From Clostridia bacterium (GTDB taxonomy: Bacteria > Bacillota > Clostridia > Oscillospirales > RGIG7773), in assembly GCA_017554835.1 (NCBI GenBank), contig JAFZHO010000001.1:1-9608 (forward strand): a DNA stretch of 9,608 nt, read 5' to 3'. Below, piece after piece: positions 5,973 through 9,608 of this stretch. Under the pieces are notes generated by a model that was not told the DNA's origin, searched no databases, and saw only the letters and a list, made by a program, of their open reading frames with translations. Made by a program: the position numbers and the translations under genes. The stretch's first letter is position 1; every line of letters begins with the position of its first letter.

Positions 5973-6007
5973 TTTGCCTAAAAACCATTATTTCTATTAA
6001 AGAGGCA

Positions 6008-6041
6008 TTGCAAAAAAGGGGATTTTTTGATACTATATAAT
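6008..6041 (+). promoter_or_regulatory. Promoter region of purL
   Basis: TTGCAA (6008-6013) is followed after 17 bases by TACTAT (6031-6036), a 4/6 plus 4/6 promoter. A perfect TATAAT (6036-6041) overlaps it but has no good -35 at standard spacing. A 7-bp inverted repeat, CAAAAAA (6011-6017) with TTTTTTG (6023-6029), fills the spacer and overlaps the -35, a possible operator. I found no purine riboswitch and no recognisable PurR PurBox. Confidence 0.45.
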
Positions 6042-6046
6042 AAAGA

Positions 6047-6088
6047 AATTATAAGGCGGAATTATGTTCGCCTTTGGGAATTATAAGG
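6047..6088 (+). repeat. Direct repeat AATTATAAGG (32-bp period) in the purL leader
   Basis: AATTATAAGG is present at 6047-6056 and 6079-6088. Each copy supplies a ribosome-binding-site-like core (AAGGCGG at 6053-6059, AAGGAG at 6085-6090), so the leader carries two initiation-like signals that appear duplicated. Confidence 0.5.
6053..6074 (+). promoter_or_regulatory. Leader hairpin of purL
   Basis: AAGGCGGA (6053-6060) pairs with TTCGCCTT (6067-6074), eight pairs including one G-U, with a 6-base loop that contains the ATG at 6064. It would mask the first ribosome-binding-like sequence in the leader and leave the second (6085-6090) free. Confidence 0.45.
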
Positions 6089-6096
6089 AGTGTTAA
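6064..6096 (+). CDS. Possible 10-residue leader peptide upstream of purL
   Basis: ATG at 6064 is four bases after AAGGCGG (6053-6059) and opens a frame encoding MFAFGNYKEC, ending with TAA at 6094-6096. The next codon, TTG 6097, is the preferred start of purL, so the two frames are directly contiguous. The peptide start lies in the loop of the leader hairpin. This is a position-based inference: a 10-codon frame can easily arise by chance, and no codon run characteristic of amino-acid attenuation is present. Confidence 0.2.
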   Translation: MFAFGNYKEC

Positions 6097-9000
6097 TTGA
6101 CGATGGTTTTTCGTGTTTTTGTTGAAAAAAAGAAGCCTTACGCCGTTGAAGCTAAGGCAATGCTAAATGACCTAAAATCTACTCTTATGATTAAAGGTCT
6201 TGAAAATCTCAGACTATTTAATCGTTATGATGCAGAGGGAATTGATGAGACCGTGCTTGAAAAAGCAAAGCATCTTATCTTCTCTGAGCCCCCTGTTGAT
6301 GATATTTATGATGCTATGCCTTCTGATACTGAGGGGCAGAGAATTTATGCTATGGAATATCTCCCCGGTCAGTATGATCAGAGAGCAGATTCTTGCGCTC
6401 AGTGTATATCCATTCTTACTCAGAAAGAGCGCCCCATCATAAAAACCGCTAAGGTTATCGTTCTTTATGGGGATATTTCCGATGAGGAATTTGATAAAAT
6501 TATCTCTTATACCATAAATCCCGTGGAATCAAGAAGAGCCGTTCTTTCAAAACCCGAAACTTTGAAAGATGAATATTCTATTCCAACCGAGGTTGCGACT
6601 CTTGAGGGATTTATCGACCTTGATAAAAAAGGACTTGAGAATTTCGTTTCCGAAATGGGACTTGCAATGGATATTGATGATATTGCGTTCTGTCAGGAAT
6701 ATTTCAAAAACACAGAAAAAAGAAACCCAACCATTACTGAAATCAGAATGATAGATACCTATTGGTCTGACCATTGTCGCCATACCACTTTTTCAACTAT
6801 TATAGATAACGTTGATATTAAACCTTCCTACGTTAAAGAGACTTATGACGAGTATCTTGATATGAGAAATACTCTTTACGTTAATAAGAAAAAGAATATC
6901 TGCCTTATGGACGTTGCAACAATTGCTGCAAAATACCTTAAATCAAAAGGATACCTTAAAAATATCGACGAGTCCGAGGAGATTAACGCCTGCAGTATTA
7001 AAGTAGACGTTGAAATCGACGGCAAAGAGGAAGAATGGGTTCTTATGTTTAAAAACGAGACCCATAACCACCCAACTGAGATAGAACCATTCGGTGGTGC
7101 GGCAACTTGTCTTGGTGGTGCTATTCGTGACCCATTATCAGGTAGAAGCTACGTTTACCAGGCAATGAGGGTAACAGGCGCAAAAGACCCAACAAGACCC
7201 CTTTCCGAAACTTTGAAGGGCAAATTATCTCAAAGAAAGATAACAACAGGCGCTGCAGCAGGATATTCTTCCTACGGTAACCAGATAGGTCTTGCAACAG
7301 GTATCGTTGACGAGATTTATCACGATGGCTACGTTGCAAAAAGACTTGAAATCGGTGCGGTTGTTGGCGCGGCACCTTATAAGAATATTGTTCGCGAAAG
7401 ACCTTCAAAAGGGGATAGAATCATTCTTCTTGGAGGAAAAACAGGCCGCGACGGTTGTGGCGGTGCAACAGGTTCTTCAAAATCTCATACCGTTGAATCC
7501 TTATCTTCCTGTGGTGCAGAGGTTCAGAAAGGTAACCCTGCCGAAGAGAGAAAAATTCAGCGTCTATTCAGAAACCCTGAGGCAACTACTCTTATCAAAC
7601 GTTGTAACGACTTTGGTGCAGGGGGCGTTTCCGTTGCTATTGGCGAAATCGCAGACGGCCTTATTATAAATCTTGATAAAGTTTCTAAAAAATACGATGG
7701 TCTTGACGGAACCGAACTTGCAATCTCCGAATCTCAGGAGAGAATGGCAGTTGCAGTTGCTTTTGAAGACGTTGAAAAGTTCATTTCCCTTTGCGATAGT
7801 GAGAATATTGAGGCTCACGTTGTTGCAGAGGTTACTGATAAAAACCGTCTTCAGATGCTTTGGAACGGCAATACCATATGCGATATCAGCCGTGATTTTC
7901 TAAATTCAAACGGCGCCGAAAAGCATACGAAAATGGAAATTCCTCAGTATGAGGTTTCAGATATTCTTGACGGCAAAAAAGTTTCAAAAGAGAATATTAA
8001 AGAAGATATTATTTCATTTGTAACAGACCTTAATATCTGCAGTAAAAAAGGTCTTGTTGAAAGATTTGACTCCACCATCGGCGCAAACACCGTTTTGATG
8101 CCATACGGCGGAAAATATCAGCTTTCTGAAAGCCAGGTTATGGCTGCTAAATTCCCCGTTATCGGAAAAGAGACTAATACTGCTTCCGTTATGGCTTATG
8201 GTATGAACCCATACGTTGCAGAAAAATCTCCTTATCACGGGGCTTTATATAGCGTTGTTGAATCCGTTTCAAAACTTGTTGCGGCAGGTTGCGATTATAA
8301 GACATCGTATCTAACCTTGCAGGAATATTTCGAAAGAACTAAAAACGACCCGAAACGCTGGGGTAAACCTCTTTCTGCTCTTCTTGGCGCTATGAAAGCT
8401 CAGTGCGAACTTAATATCGGCGCTATCGGCGGTAAAGACTCTATGAGCGGAACTTTTGAGGATATCGACGTTCCACCTACTCTTTGTTCCTTTGCTATAA
8501 CTACCAATAACGCTCAAAACGTTATTTCCACCGAGCTTAAAGAGGAAAACTCCACTATCTACTTTATAAAACCTGAATATGACGAAAATAACGTTGTTAA
8601 ATTCGATAGTCTGAAAGCGCTATACGAGAAATTCTACGGCTACTGCGTTGATGGCAAAGTTAAATCTGCTTTTGCAATTTCAAAAGGCGGTATTCTTGAA
8701 GCAGTTCTTAAAATGAGCTTCGGTAATAAAATCGGCGTTGAATTTTCTGATATCTGCGAGAAAGAACTTACTAAAATGTATTACGGTGGTATAGTTTTTG
8801 AAAGTTTGGAAAACCTTTCCGAAACAGTTATCGGTAAGACAAATAATAGCGCAGAAATCACTATTTTCGGCGAAAAGATTTCTCTTGACGAGATAATTGA
8901 AAAGCACGAAGCAGTTTTAGAAAAAGTATTCCCAATCTATGCAGATACAATTAACCATACTGCAAAAGATTATAACTTTGAAAAGAAAGTTTCTCTTGCT

Positions 9001-9608
9001 CCTTCTATAAAGGTTGCAAAACCAAGAGTATTTATTCCTGTATTCCCGGGAACAAACTGCGAGTTTGATACCAGCCGTCAGTTCGAAAAATACGGTGCAG
9101 AGTGTGACATTCTTGTTGTTAAAAACAGAACTCCTCAGGATATTGACGAAACTTTGGAAAGAGCGAAAAAACATATCGACCAGAGCAATATCATAATGAT
9201 TCCGGGCGGTTTCTCAGGAGGAGACGAGCCCGAAGGTTCAGGTAAATTTATCGCAACCTTCTTCAGAAATCCGAAGATTAAAGAAAGCGTTATGGAACTT
9301 ATCAAGAACCGTGATGGTTTGATGCTTGGTATTTGTAACGGTTTCCAGGCACTTATAAAACTTGGACTTGTTCCATACGGCGAAATTATCGATATGGAAG
9401 AATCCTGCCCGACCTTGACCTTTAATACTATTGGTCGCCACCAGTCCATGATGGTTAATACGAAGATTTCTTCAAATAAATCTCCGTGGCTTATGTATAA
9501 TAACGTGGGAGATATTCATTCTATCGCAATTTCTCACGGTGAGGGTAGATTCGTTGCTGATGAAGAGCTTATCAGAAAATTGGGCGAAAATGGTCAGATT
9601 GCTACTCA
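6097..9608 (+). CDS. purL: Phosphoribosylformylglycinamidine synthase, long single-chain (PurL + PurQ-type), 3' truncated by window
   Basis: Open for 1170 codons to the window end without a stop. It catalyses FGAR + glutamine + ATP to FGAM + glutamate + ADP + Pi, the fourth step of IMP synthesis, in the cytosol. An N-terminal PurS-like region (MVFRVFVEKKKPYAVEAK) is followed by the linker motif WSDHCRH (223-229). The synthetase core then shows KNETHNHPTEIEPFGG (319-334) and the glycine-rich GGKTGRDGCGG region near 447-457. A class-I glutaminase domain begins near residue 976, with PGTNCEFDTS, PGGFSGGDEPEGSG and GICNGFQAL (nucleophile C1080), and a SHGEGRF stretch (H1147). The catalytic His-Pro-Glu near the C-terminus lies beyond the window; roughly 70 residues are missing, judged by the usual 1,240 or so. 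I choose TTG 6097 because AGGAG (6086-6090) is six bases upstream; the in-frame ATG 6103 is 12 bases away. The single-chain form suggests no separate purS or purQ is needed. Confidence 0.96.
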   Translation, partial: MTMVFRVFVEKKKPYAVEAKAMLNDLKSTLMIKGLENLRLFNRYDAEGIDETVLEKAKHLIFSEPPVDDIYDAMPSDTEGQRIYAMEYLPGQYDQRADSCAQCISILTQKERPIIKTAKVIVLYGDISDEEFDKIISYTINPVESRRAVLSKPETLKDEYSIPTEVATLEGFIDLDKKGLENFVSEMGLAMDIDDIAFCQEYFKNTEKRNPTITEIRMIDTYWSDHCRHTTFSTIIDNVDIKPSYVKETYDEYLDMRNTLYVNKKKNICLMDVATIAAKYLKSKGYLKNIDESEEINACSIKVDVEIDGKEEEWVLMFKNETHNHPTEIEPFGGAATCLGGAIRDPLSGRSYVYQAMRVTGAKDPTRPLSETLKGKLSQRKITTGAAAGYSSYGNQIGLATGIVDEIYHDGYVAKRLEIGAVVGAAPYKNIVRERPSKGDRIILLGGKTGRDGCGGATGSSKSHTVESLSSCGAEVQKGNPAEERKIQRLFRNPEATTLIKRCNDFGAGGVSVAIGEIADGLIINLDKVSKKYDGLDGTELAISESQERMAVAVAFEDVEKFISLCDSENIEAHVVAEVTDKNRLQMLWNGNTICDISRDFLNSNGAEKHTKMEIPQYEVSDILDGKKVSKENIKEDIISFVTDLNICSKKGLVERFDSTIGANTVLMPYGGKYQLSESQVMAAKFPVIGKETNTASVMAYGMNPYVAEKSPYHGALYSVVESVSKLVAAGCDYKTSYLTLQEYFERTKNDPKRWGKPLSALLGAMKAQCELNIGAIGGKDSMSGTFEDIDVPPTLCSFAITTNNAQNVISTELKEENSTIYFIKPEYDENNVVKFDSLKALYEKFYGYCVDGKVKSAFAISKGGILEAVLKMSFGNKIGVEFSDICEKELTKMYYGGIVFESLENLSETVIGKTNNSAEITIFGEKISLDEIIEKHEAVLEKVFPIYADTINHTAKDYNFEKKVSLAPSIKVAKPRVFIPVFPGTNCEFDTSRQFEKYGAECDILVVKNRTPQDIDETLERAKKHIDQSNIIMIPGGFSGGDEPEGSGKFIATFFRNPKIKESVMELIKNRDGLMLGICNGFQALIKLGLVPYGEIIDMEESCPTLTFNTIGRHQSMMVNTKISSNKSPWLMYNNVGDIHSIAISHGEGRFVADEELIRKLGENGQIAT

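Noticed and set aside
5801..6040. 79-residue frame running from the end of the GH27 gene across the terminator
   Set aside because: It overlaps the GH27 3' end, spans a strong terminator hairpin and has no ribosome binding site or recognisable protein features.
5935..6096. Purine riboswitch or PurBox before purL
   Set aside because: I looked for the guanine/adenine aptamer core and paired PurBoxes and found neither; only the simple hairpin and dyad are present.
6200..9449. Many 60-125-residue frames on both strands inside purL
   Set aside because: All are shadows of the continuous purL frame; none has a convincing ribosome binding site or its own protein motif.
1..9608. Mobile elements, CRISPR arrays, tRNA or rRNA genes, toxin-antitoxin or phage-defence genes
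   Set aside because: No transposase, integrase, regularly spaced repeats, cloverleaf or rRNA-like sequence was seen; the genes are metabolic or membrane genes of ordinary composition.

Overview
The window looks like chromosomal DNA of a low-G+C, anaerobic Firmicute, most likely a gut Clostridia member. The reasons are AT-rich third codon positions, strong AGGAG-type ribosome binding sites, compact intergenic gaps with simple intrinsic terminators, a long single-chain clade-II-type PurL, and glycosidases of the kind common in gut Clostridia. The taxonomy is an inference; no rRNA or other marker gene is present.

Layout: (1) 1-1941 (+), the 3' end of one gene and then a complete 584-residue GH38-like (DUF5054-type) putative glycosidase. 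The last 153 bases of the two are almost identical, so this is a recent tandem duplication or gene conversion. A terminator follows. (2) 2064-2735 (+), an isoprenylcysteine-methyltransferase-type membrane protein with its own sigma-70-type promoter. (3) 2769-3608 (-), a Cof-type HAD phosphatase, convergent with the previous gene and sharing a 12-bp bidirectional terminator with it. (4) 3700-4218 (+), a YgjV-family inner membrane protein transcribed divergently from the HAD gene. (5) 4219-4413, a gene-free leader rich in RNA-like secondary structure, including a 19-bp long-range stem. (6) 4414-5865 (+), a GH27 alpha-galactosidase-type enzyme with an N-terminal Ig-like module and no signal peptide, closed by a strong terminator. 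(7) 6097-9608 (+), purL, cut off by the window end before its C-terminal glutaminase HPE motif, with a short leader that may encode a 10-residue peptide.

How the genes fit together: the GH38-like enzyme(s) and the GH27 enzyme lack export signals, so they probably act on imported oligosaccharides in the cytoplasm. The small membrane proteins and the HAD phosphatase look like independent single-gene units, and purL is purine-biosynthesis housekeeping. I see no mobile element, CRISPR array, tRNA or rRNA.

I did not find a clearly new multi-gene system. The points most worth checking are: the structured leader before the GH27 gene; the HAD gene, whose only good ribosome binding site and promoter point to a non-canonical ATC start; the purL leader, where an uORF-like peptide ends directly against a TTG start; the near-identical tandem glycosidase ends; and a striking codon-pair rule in which His/Asn/Asp/Tyr codons before a Val codon always end in C.
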